Positions 30,840 through 42,000 of a stretch of DNA of 64,000 nucleotides are shown here, piece after piece. The translations under genes were made by a program, and so were the position numbers. The notes below the pieces were generated by a model. It ran no database searches, was not told the DNA's origin, and saw only the letters and a program-made list of their open reading frames with translations. Source of the stretch: Heliocidaris tuberculata (lineage: Eukaryota > Echinodermata > Echinoidea > Camarodonta > Echinometridae); contig CM046832.1 of assembly GCA_025618425.1 (NCBI GenBank), positions 21,629,917 through 21,693,916 on the forward strand. Reading direction: 5' to 3'. The number at the start of each line of letters is the position of its first letter. Within the stretch, counting starts at the first letter, position 1.

Positions 30840-31690
30840 TTGCAGCCCATTGCCGAAGGGGGACACCTTTTGCTCGAATATTAATTTTCAAGTAGTTTTG
30901 AGAGCGAGCGAAGCGGGCGATCAAAACATTGGCCAGTTTTTTCTTCTTTTATATACTTTTCGTAGTGAAAATTTACAGACTGAAGCTACATACAGAAGTT
31001 ATATAATCATTAGGGAACCTCGCTGCCCGAATAGTGAATATTCTGGCACCACGCTGCCCGAATATGAAGTGGTGGTTAACCGAATACAGGAACTTTGAAA
31101 ATCCTCGGGGGGGGGGGGGGGGGGCTGCAGCCCATTGCCGAAGGGGGACGCCTTTTGCCTGAATATTAACTTTCCATTGTTTTTCCTTCTTTTTTTAACT
31201 TTTCGTAGTGAAAATTTACAGAAGCTATACATACAGAAATTACATAATTATCAGGGAACCTCGCTGACCGAATATGTGGATATTATGGCACCTCGCTGCC
31301 CGAATAATGTGGATATTCTGGCACTTCGCTGCCCGAATATCGGAACTTTTAAAATCCTGCGGGGGGGGGGGGGGGGGGGCTGCAGCCCATTGCCGAAGGG
31401 GACGCCTTTGCCTAACTATTAACTTTCCAGTGTTTTTCATTCTTTTTTTTTACTTTTCGTATAGTGAAAATGTACAGAAGCTATATTATACCAAGGAGTT
31501 ATCACAGTACATACAGAAGTTACATAATTATCAGGGAAACTCGCTGCCCGAATATATGTGGATAACAGTGGATATTCTATCGGAACTTTTAAAATCCTCG
31601 GGAGGGTGGGGGCTGCAGCCCATTGCCGAAGGGGACGCCTTTTGCTCTAATATTAACTTTCCATTTTTTGCGAGCGTGCGAAGCGAGCTA
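30840..31690 (+). repeat. Satellite-like tandem repeat punctuated by polyG
   Basis: Unit starts marked by CTGCAGCCCATTGCCGAAGG lie at 30840, 31125, 31380 and 31613 (spacings 285, 255 and 233). Each unit contains ACTTTTCGTAGTGAAAAT, CTCGCTGCCCGAATA in one to four sub-copies, GGAACTTTTAAAATCCT and, in the first two complete units, an 18-19 base G run. The first and last copies carry GAGCGAGCGAAGCGGGCGA-type words. The 268-codon plus-strand frame here is a repeat artefact. Confidence 0.85.
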
Positions 31691-31945
31691 GCAAAAAAAT
31701 TGCCACTTTGCCTTCTTTTTCTTTCTCTCTTTTCTTTCTGTTTTTGTTTTCCGTTCTTTTCCTTTTCCCTTCTCCTTTCTCTTTTCTTCTTCTCTCTTTC
31801 CTCTTCCCTCTCCCTTTTTTCCCCTCCTTTTTTTTTTGCCGACAGAGGTGGCGCATTTGCCGACATCAATTCTGAGGCATGGTGGGGGTGTGACACCCAC
31901 CCCCTCCTCCAGCGACACCCCTGCCTCCCCCATCTTTCTCGCTCC
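31691..31945 (+). repeat. CT-rich low-complexity tract
   Basis: CTTTT/CTCTT pyrimidine tract followed by a CCCCCTCC-rich segment. Open frames are Lys/Arg/Glu or Ser/Phe artefacts. Confidence 0.85.
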
Positions 31946-32318
31946 CCTCTCTCTCACTCCTCAGTCCCCTTTCTTCGCATGTATCTCTCTCTTCAAAAAT
32001 ATAATTCTTCAGTCACCCGAGTATCGCTCCTTACAGTAATGTACGGTATACATTTTCGTAATCCTCCATTTATTCTGTAGGTCTGATACGAAAATTGAAG
32101 TGTGCAGAGCTTCTCATATATTATCATGTCTTAACACAAACACTCCATCTGGTGTCTTATTTGCAAGCTCCTGATACACGATTAGGTGTTTTGCACCAGG
32201 CAATTTCCCGAATTGCGAGACAGAATAAGAAATGTGATTTGGAAATGGGTCCCTCTCTTAGTTTCGCATAACGAGATATAGTTTAGGCTATGATAACTAT
32301 AGAGCTACTGGAGGTCAG
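31946..32318. other. Non-coding stretch
   Basis: Nothing recognised. Confidence 0.4.
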
Positions 32319-32642
32319 GATAATGATAATAATGAAAATGATAATAATAACAATATAAAAGATGATGATGATGATGATGATGATATGTAATGATGATGAT
32401 GATGATGATGACAACAATAATAATAATAGTAATAATGATAATAATAATATATAGTAATGATAATAATAATAATGATAATAATAATAATAACAATAATAAT
32501 AATAATAATAATAATAATACTAATGATAACAACAATAATAACAACACTGATAGCAATAAAAAGAATGATAATAATGATAGCATTAGTGATGATTATGATG
32601 ATGATGATGATTGTGAAGAAGATGATGATGATAATGATGATA
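32319..32642 (+). repeat. AAT/GAT compound microsatellite
   Basis: GAT and AAT trinucleotides in blocks; open in several frames as Asn, Ile/Met or Asp runs. Located about 370 bases upstream of the myosin start codon. Confidence 0.95.
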
Positions 32643-33013
32643 GGTTATATCTTGCATAAATTAACGCTGCCTACTCAGGGAGAGGGGGAGTCGGGGAGAG
32701 ACCCCTTCCCAACTCCCATCCAGTCTAGCTGTCTCGAAGCTTGGTTAAAAATCTCTCTAAAAATCGGAAATTAAGGTATAGGCCTTCTAATTAATTGCTC
32801 TATTTCCTACTTGAACAAATAATGGTATTGATTCCCATCATTCAAACTCTGCATCATCTTGCTCACAATAGGAAGGCATACCTGTTATTGAGTACGATTA
32901 CGGTGTGCACGTACCGTACGTATGCATACGTCTGCTAATTGATCAGATCACAACCAATATAGAATATAGGGTGTGTTAACTGCCGACTCGACTCTGACGC
33001 TAGTACCGCAATC
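32643..33013 (+). promoter_or_regulatory. Upstream region and 5' UTR of the myosin light chain gene
   Basis: CCAAT at 32954-32958 within CCAATATAGAATATAGG, one base from a CArG box (CC, six A/T, GG), the SRF site typical of actomyosin genes (established). No strong TATA box seen. The position suggests the promoter; activity is inferred. Confidence 0.35.
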
Positions 33014-33016
33014 ATG
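33014..33016 (+). CDS. MYL6: Myosin light chain exon 1 coding part (start codon only)
   Basis: The coding part of exon 1 is the ATG alone, followed immediately by gtaaga. No other ATG lies in phase with exon 2. Confidence 0.9.
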
Positions 33017-36000
33017 GTAAGAAAACATCAAAATCTACCATAGTTTCTAGTAATTATTCATGAATTTTGATATTTAGTAATCTAAATGTTCTTTTATTTT
33101 TGTCTTACAGTCTATCTCCGAGGATCAACTTGCCGGTGAGTGATTTTCATATTCTTTCTAATTCTTTCGCCTCCATGTAGCTTGTATTCCACATTCCAAA
33201 CCACTGACACAAGGCCGCAAGCAATGGGCTGGGCCGGCGTGAAGTATATGGTATGGAACGTTGGCTGCACACGTAACGTTGAGAATGTTCACGATCAAGA
33301 AAAATGAGGCACAAGAGACTGAATATGTCATGACGTGACCCATTTCTCTTCGTACATTTTGTGCCTGATTTAGACAATCTAATTATGTTTTTAAATTGCC
33401 CATTTTCAAGTTTAAAAATATTTAGCAAAACACAGAATTCTAGGGGAAAAAAAAAAAAAAGGATTTCTTGTTGCTACATATGTGACATACACAATTCTTT
33501 TTACTTCCGGTTTTGTACATATCCATCATATTGCAAGTCAGTTGATGATCATCACTTTTTGTTGTCCAGATCTAACTAGTGGTACCAGTTAATTATTAAT
33601 TTTTATTGTGCTGGATAAATTACACTGTATGGTGGTTGATCCAGTGTCCGAACACTTTTCAGAAAATCAACGACAGAAAATTAAATATCAAACGAATATC
33701 TGTCAAACTTACATAATGAATGCTCAAAGTCCTACAGAAAAAGAAGTTGATGGAATTTTAAAAAGACAACGTAGATTTAATACGATATTCCCTTCCGAGT
33801 GAACCCCTTCCCAACGACGCGACCTTTTGGTCCCTTGAAAAAGATACTGTATTTCCGAACGTGTGAAACCTACGGGAAAAAGACACACCTTTGTTTCAAT
33901 AGTGTGGTTTTCATACGCGTAATCCCTCGCGTATGAAAACCCATTTTAGGCGCTTAACTCTACACGTTCGGTAATACAATCCTTGACTATATGTGTACAT
34001 GTGTTGATGGTAATGCATATGCTGCTTCATCTAGAAAAGTGAGATAATGAAGGAAATTTGTAAGGGGTGAATGATGATGAGCATGATCATGATCCTTTAT
34101 TATGATCCTTTTCTTTTCTTTCTTTTTTTTTAAATGCACATTTTAGCATAAAATGTAGTTCAATGTACTACAAGTGGGGTTGGGCTAACTCTGCACTAGG
34201 GAGAACTTAGACCGCAAATTCTGTCTCTCGTTCATTAGCCTCTTAGTATTTTGACAGGGTCGGCTATTCACTTAGAGACAGAAACGCTCCTATCACTCTG
34301 CTGTGCAAACTTACTGATAGCCGACGAACAGTCGGCATGTAGTCATAAAAAGGCTTGTACATTAGACTCCTTTTTTAGAAATATTTTTACAAATTTGATA
34401 GATTAGGCCTAGGCTCTAAACATTCACGAATCTGTTCACTTACCAATTTGACTGTTATATTCCTTGTAATGCTCCTTTTTCAGGTAATTCAGGGTCCAAG
34501 TTATTCTCCATTTGAAAATCTTGCAGCCGTAACGGTTTCCACTGCGCAGGAATGAAGATAACATCGCAACCGTTCTAGTCTACATACAAGGTAAAATTAT
34601 TATAAAGGGAAAAAATCAATGTGTGCGAGTTCGTAATGAATTCATCACATTTTCCCTTCATAATAATTTTTCCTTGTACGTAGACTAGAACGGCTGCGAT
34701 GTTATCTTCATTCCTGTGCAGTGGAAACCATTTGAATACGGCTGCAAGATTTTCAAACGGAGAATAACTTGGACCCTGAATTACCTGAAAAAGGAGCATT
34801 ACAAGGAATAAAACAGTCAAATTGGTAAGTGAACAGATTTGTGAATGTTTAGAGCCTAGGCCTAATCTATTCAATTTGTAAAAATATTTCTAAAAAAGGG
34901 GTCTACAAGCCTTTTTTCGACTACATGCCAACTGTTCGTCGGCTATCAGTAAGTTTGCACAGCAGAGTGAAAGGAGCGTTTCTGTCTCTATGTGAATAGC
35001 CGACCCTGTCAAAATACTAAGAGGCTAATGAACGAGAGACAGAATTTTCAGCCTAGGGCGAACTCTGCACTGCGTGGTGACTATGTTTCAGGAGTTGAAG
35101 TCCACGCTACGCACTGTACCCTTTTTTAGCCTTAAATTTCATGTTTTGTATAATTTTACTTCTTGAAATTTTCAACATTACTTCTTTGTTAATCATTTTA
35201 CACATTGATATAAAATAAATTGAATTTAAGTGTTTTTAAATGTGTAATTAATGCGAAATTCAACTCAAGTGTTTGCGATCAATTTAACTCTCTGGGCTCA
35301 CTCAGCAGCGATTTTCTGCCAAGGCCGAGTTCGCCCTAGTGCCGAGGTAGCCCGGATCCCTACAAGTTAACTAGCATTAATATGCTTTACATGTTTTCAA
35401 ATGTTGGCACAGTTTGTTCCTCGAATTATCGTGATTGATAATGGGCAAATAGGTCTATTGTCTTCTCCTACATGTAAAGTTAGTTATCGTCTTCATTTTC
35501 CCACCGTCAGATTTTTTTCCTATTTTATATATATATTAATAATAATAGTGGCTACTTGTATAGCGCACAGGTCCACCTTTCGGTGCTCATGGCGCTTAGA
35601 GAAAAAAAATACAGAATTCTCCTGGACATAGTAAATTAAAATATTGCAATAATTACAACGAAGAGAACAAATACGTTTTCAGTTGTGATTTAAATGTTTC
35701 TGTTGACGACAGTTGACGTAATTGTAAAGGGAGTTCATTCCAGAGTTTCGGACCCATAGCTGAAAAAGCCCGATCGCCCCAAGCATGTTTTATTCTAGGT
35801 GTATGAAGCAACAATTTGTCTGATGAAGAGCGAAGACTTCGTGTGGGATTGTATTTAGAAATAGAGTTGCGCAGGTATGTGGGGGAAAGAGAGTAAACTG
35901 AATGATGTACTAGTAACAGAATTTCAAAGATAATCCTTTTGTCAACTGGCAGCCAGTGAAGAGAACGGAGAATTGGTGATATGGAATCAGATTTTTTAGT

Positions 36001-39000
36001 GAATGTTAACAGGCGGGCTGCAGAATTTTGTAGTCGTTGAAGTTTTGTGACATCTTTTTTTGGAAGGTTACAGAACAACGCATTTGCAAAATCTAAACGA
36101 GAAGAAATTAAAGCATGGATCAAGATCTCGGCCGCAGGTTTGGATAAACACTTTCTTATGAAACTAAGATTACGTAGTTGATACCTTACACTCTGTTGAA
36201 CATGTGTTATATGACTGCGAAAGGACATTTCCTGATCAAATATAACACCCAAATTACGAGCTGTTTTTGATGGAGTGATACAAGTGCTACCAATATGGAG
36301 ATGACATGATTGATAGTCGACCTTGCGTAACATGTGCTTTGAACCTAATAATAAAAACTCAGATTTATCATCATTCAGCTTAAGGCCATTAGATATTAGC
36401 CAGGATTTTAGTTCTTCTAGACATGTTTCAAGTTTTGCAACAGCTGATGACAGTGAAGACACTGTAGGTTTAAAAGATAGATTTGTATATCATCAGCGTA
36501 ACAATGGTAACTGATACAATGTTTGTGAAGTATCTTGCTGATTGGTTGTATATAAAGAGCAAAGAGCAGTGGTCCTCCAACCGAACCCTGGGGTACACCA
36601 TACTTCATGGTAGTTTTACCAGAGGTAGAATTACCAATTTTAACATACTGAGATCGTACAGAGAGATATGATGATCATTTATTATTTTTATTATTTATTT
36701 TGTTGCAGGTCTGTTTATTGAACCAGTTGATAGTATCTTTGTGTGATGTCTCTTATCCCACCTTGGACTTTTCATTAGATCTTTTACAACATAGATCTCT
36801 ACTTGTAATTAATTTCTGAACCAAAGTTGTCTATAACAAGCTCAAAAGGTTTATCTAATGGTCCGCTTTAATAAGCAACAACTGAATTATTGTTATCTTT
36901 ATATAAAAAATCAATTGCTTTGGATCAGAGGAATAAAATGCCTATCAGAAGTTAAGACGAATCCACTAACTTTACATTTTGATTTATTTTAATGAAAATG
37001 GTCAATTAGTTGCTGAAAAAAAATTCCTAGTTTTGAGTTTATGTTATCCTTGCTCATCTTGGCAAGTAGCTCCAATTTAGTTCCTTTTAAAACTTCCAGT
37101 TCAGCTGCCATTTATTTAAATAATAGGCCGCTACATGTAGGGCATGAAAAAAAAAAACTTTTGGATTGTGGCATGTCAATCAAGAGTACAACACACTTGT
37201 AGATATATCTTGTATAGTGGTTCACGTGTATAATTTGGGTAATGTTGATGCCTGATGATGGAGAAATGGTTCATCTCTGGTCTGAATTTATGCCTGTTTT
37301 ATTATCAAGTAGTGTATTATTACTTCATTTATATAATTATCTCCACAGTATATTTCAAATTGAATCGCCAACCACCCAATTTACAGTGTATTTTATTAGT
37401 GTTAGTTATATTTCTTACTTGAGAATCATTTCAGTGGAATAAGATAAGGCCAAGGCATTTTGAAAATTGGCTTGAAAGTGGTTGATTTGTTTAAAATGTG
37501 TGAATGCTGCAAATTAAATTAGTAGAATTTCATGAAAAAGGAGATTGTAGTACAATTAGATAAGGTCACAAAGGAGTAGATTTCAGTAGAAATTATTCAT
37601 AAATGCTGGAGATTTCTCCTTTTAATTTTTAATTTTTCTTTTTTTCATTATTCTCTATTATTTTGTATGATTTTGGGCCTAACTAGCAAATCCAAAGCCG
37701 AGTACAGTATAATGTCAGTCGTTTACAACATTCTATAATATTTCGTTGACTAACTGGTTGCTTCCATGCCTTTTCACTTTTCACAAGTGTTGTCATAGTT
37801 CTGGTCATGCCACTGAATTGTCAAAGAAACTGTTCAAAAGCAATTGGGAAAAGTTGATCATGTCTACATAAGAATTGGTATATACTGTGAGGTTTTGGCA
37901 TTGTCAAAATGATCAGAACTTGACCCAATCTTGCTGAAAAATACATGTGCTGCACACAAAAATGGGTATATGGGACTGTATACACATGTGGCATGAATGT
38001 TCCGCCCTATCATTTCAAACATTTCTCATCATATTTCGAATACATGTATGAGGGCATTTGAAGAGCAATCCTTTTAAGGGGACATTTCTAAATATGATGT
38101 TCTTCCAAACAAACATTAAAGGATTGAGAAAACTAACAAATTAAATTTCACCTTTCCCAGAACTCAACTTTCTCTTTAAGTATATTTGGGGTAAAAAATG
38201 GAAGAAAAAAAAAGACATTTTAAGGAAGAGGTCATTGACAAACACTGGTGCCTTCACTGCCTTGTGGTATGTCACATGAAACTGTTAAAGGGTACCAATC
38301 ACCAAAAAATATTTTGCTCTGTATGTTAGGGATCCATGTCGTTATACTGTATTCAAAATATGGGCTTCAAATATTAATTCTATAAAGAGATATTGCAATT
38401 TTAATTACACTCTCTTTAAGCGTAAAACCGACTTGTGATTAGACTACTCGATGCACCCGTACATGCTCGCCAAGATAAGGGCTCGCACGGAACTAAACTC
38501 GGAGTTCGGTTCAGTGCGAGCATTTTCATGTTATCCTCTTTTCCTTCATACTCTTTAGCTGTTGACCGATAGAATGCCAGATAAAGTTCTTCGAGATTGA
38601 TTTTACTTTCTAGCTGTACACAAATTATTTTTTCAGGTGATTGGTACACTTTAATGTTTGCAGCAGGATATACTGGTGCAGGGTCTACAAAATTGAATGT
38701 CCAATGTATAATGGCAATCAAATATTTAGATGGTCAAGTAAATGGAATTGTCACTTCCCCAATCAAACAATTAAACTATAAATCGTTAAGACACCACTGG
38801 TCAACAAATATACAGTTTTATAAAAATGATTGCTCACCTTGTTGACTACATATACCCACTGAAATACCCACAAGAAATCCGATCAGGTAAAATGCCATGA
38901 TATTATAAAGCAGAGTGGCCTCAGGTTATGTCCTGCTGTGTGATATCAGATCACTCTCAAATATGCAGATGAAAAAAAAAAAAGAAAAAAAAAAATGTGG

Positions 39001-42000
39001 ACAACATGAGGAATTCAGTCACAGAGATTTTGTTTTTAAACCTGTCTTTTGGTGAAAATTGGACCAAAAACCCACAAGAAATATGAGATTAGTGTTCAAG
39101 ACAAAGTAGTACATATATATATATATTGTATCATGGGAGCATTGTGTTATTATAGAAGAAGAGGTAATGTACTATAAGGAAGTGAAGGAGGTGAAGATGT
39201 GTATCTTTGCTACGCTGGAGATTTATGATCAATATCAGTGCATACTAGGTACGTGTACATGCATGATACATGTAAGAAGATAGATTTGCTGGTACTTGGA
39301 TATTTATCCTGGAAATATTGCAATCTCAGAGGATGTTCACTGCATGTATGTACCGTTTTTAGATGCTTTGTCAACTAAAAGAGTGGTTCTGTCTCTATCA
39401 CTTTAAAGGAAACCAAAACCCAAGGAGAGAATCAATGTTATTGGAAAGTGAAAATTCAGAGAAGCACTTTACAAAAAGTTTCATTAAAATTGGTTAAAAA
39501 ATGAGAGAGTTATGGAAGTTTGAAAAGTCTCGTTTTACTTTCTATGGGGATCCTCAAATTGGCAAAATTGCTTCAAAATGGCTGATTTTGTGAACAACTC
39601 TCCATTTGTTTTGTACACAGATTTTCAGATTTTCCCCATTATCTCTCAGGGTGCTCCTTGTCTCCTCCATATGTTGAGCTCAGAAGGAGATTAACTGCAC
39701 CTTGAAAGATAATGGGGAAAATTTGAAAATCTGTGTACAAAACAAATGGAGAGTTGTTCACAAAATCAGCCATTTTGAAGCAATTTTGCCAATTTGAGGA
39801 TCCCCATAGAAAGTAAAACGAGACTTTTCAAACTTCCATAACTCTCTCATTTTTTAACCAATTTTAATGAAACGTTTTGTAAAGTGCTTCTCTGAATTTT
39901 CACTTTCCAATAACATTGATTCTCTCCTTGGGTTTTGGTTTCCTTTAAGTTTAGGCCCAGTATGGGACAGTTTTGCTAAAGGTTGTACATGTAGTCCTGT
40001 ACCAAATTTCTTTATAGAGGTTGCAAGTCACTTTACATGGCTCTTTGGATTTTATTGAATTATGGCATTCGACTGTAGGACTACGAAACCCAAGATTTTT
40101 TTTTTAAATGTGGTAATCTGAACTTAATGAAGCAAGATCATCAATAGAGGCAAAAATCAACAACAAACAACAACAACAACAACAACCAAAAAAACACACC
40201 AAAAGATTAGGGCATGGAAAAGTAAAAAAGAGCAAATTTTTCCTGATCCACAAATCAATAATAAATTGTGTTTACCAGCCATGCAAAACTTGCTTTACTC
40301 TCTGAGTTGATGCCAACCGTGGTCATCAACAGTGAACCCAGATGTGTTTCTAATCATTTATATATAAATTGAATTACTTCCAGACAGTATAATTGAATTA
40401 TTATAGAACAATGTACCTACATTGTAATACTGTATAGCCAAGAGGAATGATACTTAACCACACATTGTCTGGACCGGGTCTGCTCGCTATTCATAAGGAC
40501 CGCTATTCATAAGGACCGCTATTCGTAGAAAACCACTATTCATTTAACATGCATTGTGAATAGCGGTCCTTATGCATAGTTATGAATAGTGGACCTTATG
40601 AACGGAGGTCCTTTGTCTATGGTTTGCTCGCTATTCATAAGGACCGCTGTTCATACAAAACTGCTATTCATTTACTCACGCGTTATGGATAGCGGTCCTT
40701 ATGAATAAGTGGTCCTTATGAATAGCGGTCCTTATGGCTAGCGAGGTTACCCCGTCTGGACATGGGTATGCAGACAGATGATTTTAAACAGTAATTTGAT
40801 CAGGTTTGCAGAACTACAGGGATCTTCTAAAACTTTACAAGTTAAGTTGGACAATATTATACATGAAAATATTCACAATGCTTAGTTGTATTTGATTCAT
40901 ATTTTTGGTGACATTCAACAGCAAACGTGACAGTTTTACTTTTATTAACTGTCCGGACACCCTACCCCCCCCCCCCCCTCGAATCTATCTCAAGTGTATT
41001 GGTTATACATGTACATCCATGAAGTACTTAATGGATAATTCTCTTTGGATACCTCTCTACAGAAATGCAGGAGTGCTTCAGTCTCTTTGACAAGAGGGGA
41101 GATGGAAAGATTGATACAGAGCAACTTGGTGATGTCATGAGAGCTAATGGAGGTAATCCGACTCAGGCTGAAGTCAGAAAACTTCTTCAAGAATTTGATT
41201 CTGGTAAGTGATATGTGTTATGTGTCAGGTTAAAAGTCTTCTACAATGATGTCCATACTTATAAAGTACCAGTATGCTTGCTTTTTGTGTGACCTAAAGT
41301 AGGTGCGAGTTTCTCATAAATACATTTGTGTGGAGTCAAGAACAGAAAGCTTTTAAAGGTCTTTAAAGGAAAGTGCTAGCATTTTCACATTTGACATGGG
41401 CAACGATGTCCACTGTGCCTTATTTTGTTTTGAGCAATGATCATACCTTACTAACCTAAGTTGTAGAAGACGCTGTGATGTGAGTGAAAACATTCATATC
41501 CAAAAATCAATATGGTATAATACTAGTTGTAGGTGAAATTCCAATTTGTACTGTTAGGTAAAGGAACTTGACTATCATCTTTATGCACTTCAAGCCTTTT
41601 CTGTGCACTTGTACATCATCCATCTTTGTTATTATTCTATCAGGACACAGGATCCGATTTGAAGAGTTCCTCCCAATCATGACAGCGACCATCAAGAAGA
41701 AGGAACAGGGTACCCAGGATGAATTTGTCGAGGGTCTCAGGGTATTTGACAAGGATGGTAACAGCTTCATCAACTCAGCTGAGCTCCGACATGTGCTCAC
41801 TAGCCTGGGTAAGAGAAGAAACCTTCAAATGTCATGCAGGCTAAATTGTAAGAAGGATACTCTACTTTAAAAATTGAGCAGTCAATTTGAGAACTTCAAA
41901 GGATCATTAACAGAATCAATGAAATGGCTATTCTCAAGCTTTTGAATAAATATATTTGTACCCCAACTCCTTTTGCAAACACAAGGTAGAATGATACAAA

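Larger units (their letters stand above)
33136..41062. other. Myosin light chain intron 2 (7.9 kb, repeat-rich)
   Basis: Contains, in order, the MITE 33849-33977, the inverted-repeat element 34175-35360, the LINE 35533-36675, a GAACTCAAC MITE 37795-38179, TTAA-flanked elements 38285-38654 and 39403-39948, a CAA tract near 40165-40192 and the hAT MITE 40475-40753. Between them I see no exon. Confidence 0.8.

Noticed and set aside
31274..32080. 268-codon plus-strand frame, among the longest in the window
   Set aside because: It runs through the tandem satellite, polyG and CT-rich tracts; composition is repeat-derived.
32305..32659. Frames of poly-Asn, poly-Ile/Met and poly-Leu
   Set aside because: AAT/GAT microsatellite artefacts.
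40475..40753. CRISPR-like array of spaced repeats
   Set aside because: Repeats are in both orientations, unevenly spaced, inside a transposon with an 8 bp duplication, in a eukaryotic intron.
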